A stretch of 64,000 nucleotides of DNA, taken from Pinus tabuliformis (Eukaryota; Streptophyta; Pinopsida; Pinales; Pinaceae). The notes beneath the pieces were generated by a model that was not told the origin of the DNA, ran no database searches, and was given only the letters and a program-made list of their open reading frames with translations. Shown piece by piece: positions 11,478 through 23,785 of the stretch. The position numbers and the translations under genes are program-made. Location: NCBI GenBank assembly GCA_031772625.1, contig CM062815.1, positions 120,885,977 to 120,949,976 on the forward strand. Reading direction: 5' to 3'. The stretch's first letter is position 1. Every line of letters begins with the position of its first letter.

Positions 11478-12573
11478 TGTTAAAATATGCAAACAAAATC
11501 AATTTATTCCACATCTCATTTAATGGAGATAATGATTTCATTTAATTCCTCTTTTTGAGAGGAAGAAAATTGACTTAAAGATCACCCAAATTAGATAAGG
11601 AAAAGTGTACTTATGAATAAAATCCCACATGCACATATTTGATAAGGTCATCCCTAAAGAAAATTGGACACACTTAGAAGGATATAAATAAAAATGACCT
11701 CTACCTCATTTGGACATCATCATGAGAAACTCTTCTATCTTGGTTTTTGGCTCACATAGGTTTGAGGCTCGTCGCCAGAGGAACGAGTTTGCTCAAATTT
11801 GAAAATGCATGGTTTGAAGCTCGCATTTCTGTTTTAGGGTTTTGGGCCTTAGTCGCAGGCACAGGATAGAGAGATCTCAACTGCATTCTCTCGCTACCAG
11901 GCTCATCTGTGCAACTGAATCATCTTGGTCACATGCACAACCCATCCTCTATGTGACCAACATCTAAGGTTTCAGAATCTCAATTACAGACTACAGTCGC
12001 TCGCTTGTAGGCTCCAAAGAGCGACTAGAAGCTTCATAGTTGCACATGACTCCTACTCCGTGTGGCCATGACCTAAATGATGGAATTTCATTTTTCTGAA
12101 ATTTTTTCTCAGTGACTGCAGTGTTCGGAAATTGACCGCAGCTAGTGACAATTCATTACACGCTTTAGAATTAGGATTTTGAGTATAAGCATTGTTGGGT
12201 TCATTTCATGGATGTTGTAGTTACTTTTGCTAAATAGTTGCATGAATGAATATATGGATCAATGTACTCTCTTTTTCTGAATCATTCGATGACAATCTAA
12301 TAAGAAGAATAAAGGCTTTTCCCCATAGTGGGTTTTTCCCTAGTCTCTGACCAATCCTCGTGTATCTATGTGTGAATGCTTTTCTTCTATTGTTCCTTTA
12401 TGTTTTATTGCATTGATTATGATGATATTGTTCTTTCTATATAATTTCATATGTTGTTGAATAATGATTTAAATCTAAATATTATTATGGTGGTATGGGG
12501 TGAATGTAACGTGCTAATGAAGAAATGAAATTATCAAAGAAAATAGCAATATAGCCCTAAGAAAAAATTAACA
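11478..12573 (+). repeat. A1 5' LTR
   Basis: About 1.1 kb with TG...CA ends, aligned over its whole length to 23786-24885. It contains an internal ~105-bp duplication (about 11876-11980 and 11985-12090, built around 'ctcgcttgtaggctcc' and 'ctcgctaccaggctc'). A TATAAATA box lies 205 bp in. Confidence 0.93.
11683..11690 (+). promoter_or_regulatory. TATA box of the A1 5' LTR
   Basis: tataaata, conserved at the equivalent place in the 3' LTR (23989-23996). It would place the start of the element RNA ~30 bp downstream. Confidence 0.65.
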
Positions 12574-12590
12574 TGGTATTAGAGCTTGGC
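12574..12590 (+). other. A1 primer-binding site
   Basis: tggtattagagcttggc follows the LTR end with no spacer. It matches the initiator-tRNA-Met type tggtatcagagc with one change in the first 12 bases. Confidence 0.88.
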
Positions 12591-12829
12591 TAAATAAAAT
12601 TCATGGAGATCACCCCTATGATGACATCATTAAAGGATGCAAGATAGGATGGAGGAGACCTAAAATAATTATTGGGTTTGAAGGAACCCTAGGAAATTTG
12701 TGTATTAGGGTTTGATGGATATTATAAGGGTTTGAGAGAAACCCTGGTTTATGGAAAATATTTGAGATGTGAAATATAGAAACCCTAGCAGGGTCAATTT
12801 TAAGATTCTCAAACAGTTGTGTCATAATT

Positions 12830-15234
12830 GATGAAGCCTTAGATGGGATAGTCTCTATTAATCCTAGTTGCTAATAAATTTGGTTGAAATAGTGAAGGAA
12901 ATATTGTCATATGGACAATAGCTAGTGATGGCTCTTGAAGGATGATTCAAGAGGGAGATGATCATCTCTAATTAAAGATAAGTATTTTTTGACTTGTGAT
13001 GCTCCTTTATATATTTACTTTTGACCTATGGATCTATTTATTGTTTTGATCATTACTTATACTTCCTGCATGTATCTTTAAGTATTTGGATGTTTCTAAC
13101 CTCCTTATGAGTTGTGATAAGTGGATCCTTCTTGAGGATCATGGCTAGTGTAGGAAGAGAGGAACTAGAAAATGAGGCACCTGATGAAAAGGTGACAAAG
13201 TGTTACAAGCTATCTATGTAAAATAAGAAGGTGCACATGTATTTGAATACTATACGGTATACATGGTATATTGCTTCAATTTCATGTTTCAACTGCAATA
13301 TTGGATGGAAAGGTAAGCCCTAAGGTATGGTGAGAATGTCTCCTTCACAAATGGCTCATGCATATGAAAATGATTTGGATTCATGATTCTTATGATGAAA
13401 TGGTGCACTTTGTATTGAACAAGTTTCTTACTTCTTAAACATGATGAATTTCTTGATTCTATGAAGCTACTTAATATTGATCTTTGATATGGTGGTATAG
13501 TTGATGTTTGTCTAACATATATCATTTTGAATATCTTGATCCCATAAATAAGGGTAGCACCTTGATTCTATTAGATGATAACTTTACATTATTGATATTA
13601 TTTGTGAAAAGCATGGTGGCCATGATGATATAAGTATAAAAATGATATTGATATTCAAGATCTTTTGTTGACCATGGTTATGTTTTGATGTGTTTAGTAA
13701 TTATGGCATATGTAGAATTGAATGCCCTGACTTGTTGGGTTGAGTTATGTGATAAAGAAGTAATGTTGTGATCATGACTCTTGAAGTATACTCCTACTAT
13801 ATATTTAACTCTAACCCTTAATGAAATATTGATGTCCTCATGTAATGATGAAATATATGACGCTAGCATGTTACGACCAAGATGGATATATGTTTGACTT
13901 TATGATCTAACAAATATGCTGATGTATGACAGTATTATAGATATATTGATGACTTTAATGAAGATGACTAAAGTAGTTTCTCATTTAGAGGGAGAATCGC
14001 TTTATAATATCCTTACTCCTATTATCATTTGCACTAGATGAAGCCTTAGATGGGATAGTCTCTATTAATCTTGGTTTCTAATAAATTTAGTTGAAATAGT
14101 GAAGGCAATATTTTCATATGGAAAATAGATAGTGATGGCTCTTGAAGGATTATTCAAAAGGGAGATGATCATCTCTCATTGAAGATAAGTACTTTCTGAC
14201 TTGTGATTCTCCTTTATATATTTACTTTTGACTTATGGATCTAATTATTGTTTTGATCATTACTTATACTTCCTGCATGTATATTTAAGTATTTGGATGT
14301 TTCTAACCTCCTTATGAGTTGTGATAAGTGGATCCTTCTTAAGGATCATGGCTAGTGCAGGAAGAGAAGAAATAGCAAATGAGGCACCTAATGAAAATGT
14401 GAAAAAGTGTTACAAACTACCTATGTAAAATAAGAAGGTGCACAATTATTTGAATACTACAAGGTATACATGGTATATTTCTTCAATGTCATGTTTCAAC
14501 TACAGTATTGGATGGCAACGTAAGCCCTAAGGTATGGTGAGAATGTCTCCTTCACAAATGGCTCATGCATATGAAAAGGATTTGGATTCATGATTCCTAT
14601 GATGAAATGGTGCAATTGGTATTGAACAAGTTTCTTACTTCTTAAACATGATGAATTTCTTGATTCTATGAAGATCTTTGATATAGGGGTATAGTTGATG
14701 TTTATCTAACATATATCATTTTAAATATCTTGATCCCATAAAGAAGGCTAGAACATTGATTCTAGTAGATGATAAATTGACATTATTGATATTGTTTGTG
14801 AAAATCATGGTAGCCTTGATGATAGCAGTATTAAAATGAGATTGATATTTAGGATCTTTTGTTGACCATGGTTATGTTTTGATGTGTTTAGTAATTATGG
14901 CATATGGTAGAATTGAATGCCTTGAATTTTTGGATTGAGTTATGTGACAAAGAAGTAATGTTGTCAGCATGACTCTTGAATTATACTCCTATTCGATATT
15001 TAACTCTAACCCTTAATGAAAGATTGATGTCATGATGTAATGATGAAATAGATGAATATGATAACTTGTTACGACCATGATGGATATATGTTTGAATTTA
15101 TGATCTAGCAGATATGATGGTGCATGACAATATTATAGATATATTGATGACTTGAATGAAGATGACTGAAGTGGTTTCCCATTTAGAGGGAGAATCTCTT
15201 TATAAGATCCTTACTCCTATTATAATTTGCACTA
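12830..15234 (+). repeat. 1.2-kb tandem duplication in the A1 leader
   Basis: Two head-to-tail copies, 12830-14036 and 14037-15234, both starting gatgaagccttagatggg and ending near 'cctattat(c/a)atttgcacta'. Period is about 1207 bp. Each copy contains a short frame beginning MAS-GREE (13141 and 14349) that soon meets a stop. It could be a gag remnant, but I cannot identify it. Many point differences separate the copies. Confidence 0.88.
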
Positions 15235-15700
15235 TATGTATAGAAGACTCTTTATTGTTGAGATATGATTTATGGGCATGAATAGAAAAATATATGATAT
15301 TTTTGGTCTGCAACAAATTTCTGACTTGAGAAGAGAGAGTTTTCCCTTACTCTAAGCCTCATTCACATGGAAGCGAGCTTAAGGGTGAGAATGTAGCATC
15401 TCAACTACTCGAAGGAAGGCTTATGGGCGTGACTATGCCTATAGGACACAAAAATAAAGTTTTGTGCATAAAATCAGATGTTCACTTGAAGGATGTCATC
15501 CCTGCAGACATGGAGCAGACACCATAAAATTCTATGATCAAGGAAGTTTGAATGTTTTACCATAATGTAAATATGATGAATAAACTTGTGTTTGTAGGTG
15601 ACTGAGATATGAATATTGTGATTTATCCATTGAGGCTAGTGTATGATAGTATTTGATAAAATTTTCAAGAGTCTGACATGATTTTGTTGATTGATTGATG

Positions 15701-17637
15701 TGAAATCAGAGGAGAAATTCTCCTTCCTAAAAATTGACTATCCTCTGACGCTTTGCAAGTAAAAATGGGTCTTATGAAAAAAACAAATTTTATGGTCTCT
15801 TCAAGGATAATGAGTTAGTTTTCATGTGAAATTTAAACAAGAAACATATCATCATGAAACTCATAAAAGTAATCTAGAAGAGAGAAAAACCATAATTTGG
15901 TGATGAAGTTCACCCCTCCTAGGCTACATCTTCAGGCTTGCTGACACAGCTAGACGGCTCCATAGATTTTAGTGATACAAGAGTACATGAAATGTGTTGA
16001 CAAATGAGTGGCTAGTTTCCCCTTCAAGGAAATATTATCATGCAAAGAAATATAACTCTTAAAACCATGATAAAATACAGTCTGACATGAAATAGTAAAC
16101 AAGAAAATGTATTTCACATTAAGACCATGTACTCCATTTGAAAATGAGCATACATGTACAACAATTCCACAATTAAGTACTAAAAGAGAGCTTTCCTCAA
16201 AAAATACATAATGAGAAAATAAAAACATGAGTTGCACCATAGAAGTCACAACTATTTTAGATAACATATGAAGGCTAGAAAACCCCTACAAGGTCCTCTC
16301 CATGTTCAAAAGCCTTCAAAACCTGCTTCAAACCACTGATTTTGGTTGGCACCCATAGATGCAAACCTACAAAAAGTCCTTCCAGAAGTGCTCTAATCAG
16401 TAAATGAAGGCTCCATTTGATTCAGAATGCCTAAAAACCCCTATCTGGGCTCTTACCGGGCTCAAAAATACCTAAAAATCATCAAGTTATGGCTCTCCAA
16501 AGTTTCTTCTGTTATTCATCCTCCAAATTGGCGGAATCTACAAACAAAGCGATATTTTCGCCCTTTCATCCGCTTGGGAGGCAACAAATTCACCCACAAT
16601 AGGTGCAAAGTGTCACTTCTTTTAAATTCCCAATAACTTCGCGCTCCAGAATTTTTTCCCCGCCATTAGTCATGTGGCCCAAGTGGCCAGGGGCTCGGCC
16701 AAATATTTGCCCCTGCCTCTCTGCACCTATCATCTTCAGTTGCGGTCATATGCCAACCACATGGTTAGGGTCGGGGCTAACACCGCGCCCCTGCAATTGA
16801 AGACCTATCTCCTCTTCCTCTGGTTATATGTGGAACCATGGGACCGGGGATAGGGTACAACACTCCGCCCTACCCATTTAACTCCTGCCTAAGGTGACCT
16901 ATGCAGCGATATGACTTGGGGTTAGGGCTTATAGCATGCCCTCTCCGCGAGCACCCTAAACAATTTGCACATGGTCTGGTGGATGGATATGTGACCGAGG
17001 GCCAGGGGTTGGTCCTCGATCCCTAACCTTGATTCTTTAGCAGTCATGTGGAGGTGTCGAAGACTAGGGCCTAAGGCTAACGCCTGACCCTTCTCCCCCA
17101 TAGCACAAATCATAACTCAATAACACGGTGCCATTACATGGTAAGAAACATTTCATGTTGCATTGGTGGAAGTCAGTGGTGGTATATGGCAGGTCGTGAG
17201 TTTGATACCCCTGAGGCCTATGGGCCAAACCATAAAATTTTATCCAACCCCGAGGTGCCACGTGGTAGCCTCTAGTTGGGCCACTTGGTAGTATCTAATT
17301 GGACCTCCAAAATTGACATCACCCAATCAATTGCGACCAAGTGGAAAAATAACATAGAGACACTTGTCAATCCCACATTGGTACTTCACCTCGACATACA
17401 TCCAATCAGCATGTTGATATCAACAATATGGACTGCCTAGTCAGTAGTTAGTTAACACACCTGTACATATTTTAGTTGTTGAGCCAATGATCAAAACATC
17501 ATAACTTGAGAATACAATATTGGTTTTTAGTGATTCAAGTGCTGTTGGATTCAGATCGATGAACACTACGATATGTTGCCAATTTTGAAAGATTCTGGGC
17601 ACTTTCATTTTTGAGAAAAAAATTGATCTCTAGATCA
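15701..17637 (-). repeat. A2 3' LTR
   Basis: On + it starts tgaaatcagaggag and ends tctctagatca, next to the purine tract. It is the same LTR as 19421-21349 with many point differences. The equivalent GC-rich block is at 16660-17110. Confidence 0.85.
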
Positions 17638-17639
17638 TA

Positions 17640-17649
17640 CCTCCCCACT
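17640..17649 (-). other. A2 polypurine tract
   Basis: The minus strand reads agtggggagg just upstream of the 3' LTR in element orientation. Confidence 0.75.
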
Positions 17650-18469
17650 AGGAACTTTTGGACTCCAAAAGTTACCTTCTCCTAGAAAACAAAATGAGGA
17701 AAAGGATCAAAACTTTCCAAATATCAGTCCTTAATGTTTTGTTTTCAATTGGTGCCTTCAAGATCCAATCAAGGTACTCCACCTCTCCTCTATGTGAAGT
17801 CCTCACCTTCCTATCAAGAATCGAGCCACAATTCTTAAAACAATGTAGGAACACAAATATTGATGGATGGAATCTGAACATTCTCTCCCAAACCATATTT
17901 CAAGGCTCAAACAAATTCATCTTGAAGTTCCCTTGTTTAAGACAAACTTGACTTTCCATCTAGGAAATCGGAAGCAGTTCAATGCTTGTCATGCACTGAT
18001 TCAATTTTGCTTTACTGTCCTCAAAATGTGCTTATACACAAAAGTACTCTCGCTGCAATAATTCAATGACACATTTGGATTTATCCACAAAAAGCATAGT
18101 AATTTATTGTACAATACTTATCAAATACTTTATTCACAACAAGTTTCATCTTGAAACACTTATATCAGTGAGTGCATGACATAACTGTAGACATATTGGA
18201 TGACAAACATTGTTCATCCCAAAAGTCATCAAACAGTTGGACTCATAAACAAGCCAACATAACATGACATGTTAATGAAAAACATACTTGTTTCAAATAA
18301 TGATTACTCTAGTTTCACTTTACAAAGCACCCAAAATAGGTAATGAACAACAAGTATGTACAATTTACAAAGCAACAAAATATACAAAATAGTCTACCCA
18401 ATTTTTTCCTCTCCTAGGCTTATGGGTTCTATTTCTGCGTTTTCTTTGCTTTCAATGTTTCCTTAGGAA
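17650..18469 (-). other. A2 internal non-coding region
   Basis: No domain was seen on either strand. The overlapping short frames at 17658-18061 on both strands lack any recognisable motif. Confidence 0.55.
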
Positions 18470-19229
18470 CTATGACAATATCCTCTTCTCCACCTGTTTC
18501 TTTCCTTGAATTGGTTTTCATAACCTATTTATCCTTTTTGGGACAATGTTATGGATGAAGTTTCCAACGCCTTTCATTCCCATACCAATTCATGTTACAA
18601 TGGGTACAAAAGTACTTACGCTTGCCCATCGACAAGGAAGTATTCAAACTTGAGGGAGGTTATTCATGCTTGATGCCAAGAATTTGATCCATTATTTTGA
18701 CCATCAGTTTGCATTGCTCACAATCAACCACATAATGGTCAATTGCATTACAAAAAGTGCAAGGATACATGTCCCACAAATAATCAAAATTTCCAACATT
18801 TGGAAAATTCCTATGACATTTATACCTGTTCCTGGGGTTGTAACATTGATGATGAGGACTAGACGATGACATGCAAAGTCCTTTAAGACATTCGTCTCTC
18901 TTGGGATACAAATTTCCATTATCACTACCATCATGGCGTGACATATCATCATCTGGTGATTTCTTTGCCTCGGAAATCTTAGAACTCTCTCCAAACTCTC
19001 TATGACCATAACCTAATCCTTCATATCTTGGTCTATCCTTTATCTTGATAGGATTTGTGATACCTTGGCCATTGATTCTAAGGACTCCTCCTTTATAATC
19101 CATCTGAGCTAGCAACTTCATACCAATGCCTTTACTATGTTGTTCAAAGGATAGAAAAGATGTGTTATTAACATAAACTAAAGGAGTTGAACTATAGATG
19201 TTGATTATCTCCTTGGATTTTCCACCCAT
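18470..19229 (-). pseudogene. A2 Gag-like protein: G-patch, CCHC knuckle and a second zinc-finger-like motif
   Basis: A 189-codon frame opens at 19229 (MGGKSKEI) and stops at 18660. Residues ~34-80 form a G-patch: GIGMKLLAQMDYKGG, then NGQGITNPI, then RPRYEGLGYG, ending FGESSK. G-patches are Gly-rich nucleic-acid- or helicase-binding modules. C157-x2-C160-x4-H165-x4-C170 is a perfect retroviral-type CCHC knuckle. Past the stop, the same frame continues KRKYFCTHCNMNWYGNE..WKLHP*HCPKKDK to about 18470, a second Cys/His motif, so the original protein was probably longer. It lies between the primer site and PPT and is the only coding segment. The role is probably RNA packaging, inferred from the knuckle. 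The start at 19229 is the first Met of the frame. Another start upstream cannot be excluded. Confidence 0.75.
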
Positions 19230-19403
19230 CTTTTTTGGTTCAAATGTTGATGATGAATTTTAAGATGAGTCAAGCCACCCACTTTTACCAACAAGCATAT
19301 AGTGTTAATCTTTGAGATGCTAAAAAAAATCACAATCATCATTCTCCACATAAGGCCCATAACCTGTGTTTGGACCATGCCCATACCTGCAACTTGGTCA
19401 AAA

Positions 19404-19418
19404 CCAGCTCTGATACCA
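19404..19418 (-). other. A2 primer-binding site
   Basis: The minus strand reads tggtatcagagctgg, an exact match to the plant initiator-tRNA-Met primer site core, two bases from the LTR end. Confidence 0.9.
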
Positions 19419-19420
19419 AT

Positions 19421-21349
19421 TGACCTAAAATTGGAGGAGAACTTCTCCTTCCTAAAAATTGATCATCCTCTAATGCTTTAAATGGGTCTTATGAAAGAAC
19501 TAAGTTTTATGGTCTCTTCAAGGATAATGAATTAGTTTTCATGTGAACTTTAGAAAAACAACATATCATCATGAAAATCATAAAAGCAATCAAGAATAGA
19601 GAAAAAACATAATTTTCTGATGGAATTAACCCCTCCTAGGCGACATTTCCAGGCTTGCTAACATAGCTAGACCGCTCCATAGATTTCAATGATAAAATAT
19701 TACATGAAATGTGTTGACAAATGAGTGGCTAGTTTCCCCTTCAAGGAAAAATTTTGCTGCAAATAACTCTCACTCTAAAAAGCATGGCAACGTACATTCA
19801 ATCATGAAACGTTAAAAAATAAAAGGGCTTTCACATTAAGAAGTTATACTCCATTTTAAAATGAGCATACATGTACAACAATTCCACATTGAAGTACTAA
19901 AAGAGAGATTTCCTCAAAAATACATAATGATAAAAGACAAATAGGAGTTGCACCATAGAAGTCACAGCTGCTGCAAATAACATATGAAGGCTCGAAAACC
20001 CCTACAAGGTACTCTCCATGCTCAAAATCCTTAAAAAAAATGCTTCAAACCACTAATTTCCCCTGGCACCCATAGACTCAAACCTTCAAAAAATCCTTTC
20101 GAAAGTGCTCCAATCAGTAAAATAGGTTTCTATTGGATTCATAATTCCTAAAAACCTCTATATGGGCTCTTCTTGGGTCAAAAAGACCAAAAAATCATCA
20201 ATTTATGGCTGTACCAAGTTTCTTATGTTATTTGTCCTCCAAATTGGCTGAACCTGCAAACTGAGCAACATTTTCGCTCCTTTATCCGTTCAGGAGGTGA
20301 AAAATTTACCCTCAATAGGTGAAAATTATCGCTTCTTTTAAATAACCAATAACCCCCCACTCAAGAATTTTGGTCCCGTCGTTGGTCATGTGGCCCATGT
20401 GACCGGGGGTTGGGCCAACCGCCTACACCTACCGTCATCGGTTGCGGTCATATGCCAACAATAGGACCAAGGGGTATGGTGAACAACTTTTCCCCACCAA
20501 TAAAACCCTTTTCTCCTTCACCTTTGGTTATATGTACCACCATGGGACCAGGGCTAGGGTCCAATGCTGCACCCCACCCATTTAACACCCATCTGAGGTC
20601 ACATGTGCAATGATATGACTTGGGGCTAGGTCTTATAGCCCGCTCTCTCCGCCAGCACCCTAAACACTCTGGGCATGGTCTACTGGATGTATATGTGAAT
20701 ACATGCCAATGGCTAGTCCCCAATCCCTAACCTCGATTCATCGGCGGTCATGTGGAGGTTTCAAAGACCAAGGGCCAGGGCTAATGCTTGGCCCCTCTCC
20801 CCCATAGCACAAATCATAGCTCTTTATCAATAACCTAACGCCATTACATGGTAAGAAACATTTGATGCCACATTGGTGGAAGTAGGCGGTGGTATGTGGA
20901 AGGTCAGGGGTTCGATATTGCCAAGGCTTGCAAGCCAAACTATTAAATTTTATCCAACCTCGAGGTGCCATGTGGCGGCCTCTAGTTGGGCCACATGGTA
21001 GCCTTTAATTAGACCTCCAAATTTGACATCACCCAATCAAATGAGACCAAGTGGAAAAACAACAGAGAGACACTTGTCGAGCCCATATTGGTCCTTCACC
21101 TAGTCGTATGCCCATTCAACATGATGACATTAGTAGTACGGACTACCCAGTTAACAGTCCAATCAACACACCTACAAATCTTTTAGTTGTTGAGCCAAAC
21201 GATCAGAACATCATAACTTGAGGATATGATATTGGTTTTTAGTGATTCAAGTGGCATTGGATTTAGAACGATGAACATTATGATCTGACACCAGTTTCGA
21301 AAGATTTTGGACACTTTAATTTTTGAGCAAAAATTTGATCTATGGATCA
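19421..21349 (-). repeat. A2 5' LTR
   Basis: On + it starts tgacctaaaattggagg directly after the primer site and ends ...ctatggatca. It aligns along its length with 15701-17637. It contains a GC-rich block (about 20370-20800) of imperfect ~75-bp repeats built on 'ggtcatgtgg...cggggc'. Confidence 0.85.
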
Positions 21350-23061
21350 TTTATATAGATGAGCAGTGTTTGGAGTTTTGACATGATACTTCATAATGAT
21401 TTAGAAATTTGACTTGATATGTTTTGGGCTATAAATCTCACTGTGATAGCAAATATACGATTTGACCTGATGACTAATTTGACAACTAATGATTTTCCTT
21501 GATGACAATGTTATATGGGCATAGTGACTTTCAGTGATTTATATTGGTATTATGTGTTGACATCATTAGCTGTGTCACATTGGTTGAAGTATAAACAATT
21601 GTGATTTAGTGTGAAGTAATTTCACAATAAATGGATGGAACTTGAATGACGTATTCTTGGTGCATGCATTTGGATCTAGTGACTTATATTATGATCATGA
21701 GAATGACTTAATGAAGTTTGGTTTTATATTGTTTGGTAAATAACAGTTTGTTGATAGATGAAGTCACAACTTGATGTGAGCCACCTGGTCTAAATAATTT
21801 GTTATAGTGATATTAATTAGTTTGATATTAATTTTGATCTGGCATCTAAACTTTGATAAGTTGATGTCATTGATTTGATTGCATAGTATTGATTTGTGTA
21901 AGGTTGAGCATGTTGGTTTGGTAAAGTGCTATGTTTGCATAAAGCATTGTATGAAGCAAGCAACCCGATCCTGATATGTCTTCATTGATAATTATCTAGT
22001 GGTCCAAGGTACGACTTTGATTTCGATTTTATATACTAATGGTCTACTCTTAATAGGTAATAAGCCAATGATGATCAAAATAAGAGGGAGATGGCTTCTA
22101 AAGTTTGAAATGAAGAATCATGGCATGATGTATCTCTTCTTGAAGTTAGGAAAATAAAATATGTATTGAAAATCTATTGAAGAGTTTTTGGAAAATGGAA
22201 ATGAAAATCCTTGGACACTTCGATTGAATTTCAAAAAGTTATGAAGATATATTGTTGAATAAAACTTGGAAACCAACAGTTGATTGAAGAATTAATTTAA
22301 CAACACCTGTTCATATATATATATTGAGTGAGTTCATGATTGATCCACTTCATACACATTGAGTTACCACCAAGCACCCTTCAAGATGTTTGCATAGGAT
22401 GATCGTTTTTTGGTCTGATACATTCTTCTTGTGATATGTGACTACTTGGATGTATTGATGATGATTGAATTTTGATTGACAAGATGAGAACATCTGATTT
22501 CTTCCTTAGTATGATACCTTCCATGATGTTTTTTGATGTGAGGTCTGTAGCTTTAAGCACGATCGAGTTTGAGTACGATGGTTTCTAGCATGACTATCTA
22601 TAAGGCCGAATGAAGAAGATTTTTGGAGAGATGTTTGAGGAGGTTCTAGATATGACATATATACATTATGATGAAAAAGAGTGGGAACCGATTCACAGAG
22701 AATATTTTGTATATATGGGAATGAGATACCTTCATTGAGATAGTGTTGATGTACAAAACAAGCTTAGGCTTGTAGTTGACACCTCCTCGAGAGAGAGGAT
22801 TACTATGGTATCATTTTTGTGATATATATACCTTTGTTCTAATATGATATTTGATTTGATATCCCAGATGAATAGGAGACTGCTACTATTTAGATATGAT
22901 TATTACCATATATGAGCACAACGATATGTTTCTGGTGTACAAAGAGTAGGACTGATCGAGAACACTAAGCCAACTATTCCCCCCTGCTTGAGCTCCTAGG
23001 GTGAGGAATTTAGATTAAGGGCTCCTGGGGTTGAGGGATATTTGGAAAATAGGGTCGTAGA

Positions 23062-23160
23062 TGTTTCTCCCCTATCTGTTACCCATAGGGTTGGATATGT
23101 TTCTCCCCTATCTGTTACCCATAGGGTTGGAGATGTTTCGCTCCTATCTTGTTCTTTGTA
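23062..23160. repeat. 36-bp tandem repeat in A1
   Basis: The unit tgtttctcccctatctgtta... repeats at 23062 and 23098 with a period of exactly 36 bp, plus a decayed third start at 23134. Because 36 is a multiple of 3, the minus frame reads a 12-residue repeat (WVTDRGET...), which is a by-product and not a gene. Confidence 0.85.
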
Positions 23161-23339
23161 GAGTATACCCCAGTTGGATGCTCCCCGTCTAGCCAACGGG
23201 TTGAGAGTGTACTTGGGATGTACAAACCAAGTTGATTATGAGGTAGGTGTTCTACCACATGAATATGTAAGGTCATTGTTGGTAATATCAGTGGGAAATA
23301 GGATGGGTTGATATGTGATCCCGTATATCACCTATTTCT

Positions 23340-23582
23340 CGATATGGGGTTGTAGATGTTTAGCTCCACCATGAGATTTCAGGTTGAGATTGAGCTCCCC
23401 AATGTGGTTCCAGGTGGAGATGTGCTCCCTAATGATATTATTTCTAATGATGATGTGGGTCATAGATTTGGCTCCCCGATGATATTTCTCGGGTGGTAGC
23501 ATTGGGCTCCCCGCTAGAAGAGATTCTGGGTGGTAGGATTGGCTCCCTAATGGATAGAGGGTGGTAGATTGAGCTCCCCTTT
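23340..23582. repeat. Degenerate 'ggtggtag...ggctcccc' repeats before the A1 PPT
   Basis: About seven copies spaced roughly 30-43 bp, each pairing a ggtggtag-like start with (g)agctcccc or ggctcccc (23348, 23382, 23412, 23455, 23492, 23529, 23556). They end ~190 bp before the polypurine tract. The 155-codon minus frame (23332-23799) crosses them and shows no domain. Confidence 0.7.
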
Positions 23583-23774
23583 GATGTAAAATTCTTCTTC
23601 TTTTAGATTTGATAATGTTCAGCATATGAGTAGGGACAATCAAGAGATAAGAAGTAATAAGAAAGAGATGAATCAAGATGAGCAATGATGATACTTTATG
23701 ATGAGATACTTGAGATTGGATATGATCTGATGACAAGATACACATGACATAATGCAAGTGAAATTCTCCCATGT

Positions 23775-23785
23775 TGAGAGGGAGT
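23775..23785 (+). other. A1 polypurine tract
   Basis: ttgagagggag abuts the start of the 3' LTR, where plus-strand DNA synthesis would be primed. Confidence 0.8.

Larger units (their letters stand above)
15701..21349 (-). mobile_element. Element A2: non-autonomous LTR element with G-patch protein
   Basis: Nested inside A1. Two direct repeats of about 1.93 kb (15701-17637 and 19421-21349) flank only 1.8 kb of internal DNA. On the minus strand a canonical tRNA-Met primer site abuts the right copy and a purine tract abuts the left copy, so the right copy is the 5' LTR. The internal region encodes one G-patch/zinc-knuckle protein and no polymerase or integrase, so it is a Gag-only non-autonomous element. 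The five bases outside the LTRs (tgatg on the left, tttat on the right) do not match. Either the target duplication has decayed or one terminus is misplaced by a few bases. Confidence 0.85.

Noticed and set aside
19404..19418. tRNA gene fragment (tRNA-Met 3' end complement)
   Set aside because: It is the primer-binding site of element A2; no cloverleaf is present.
22996..23196. Minus-strand protein with 12-residue repeats
   Set aside because: By-product of the 36-bp DNA repeat, whose length is a multiple of three.
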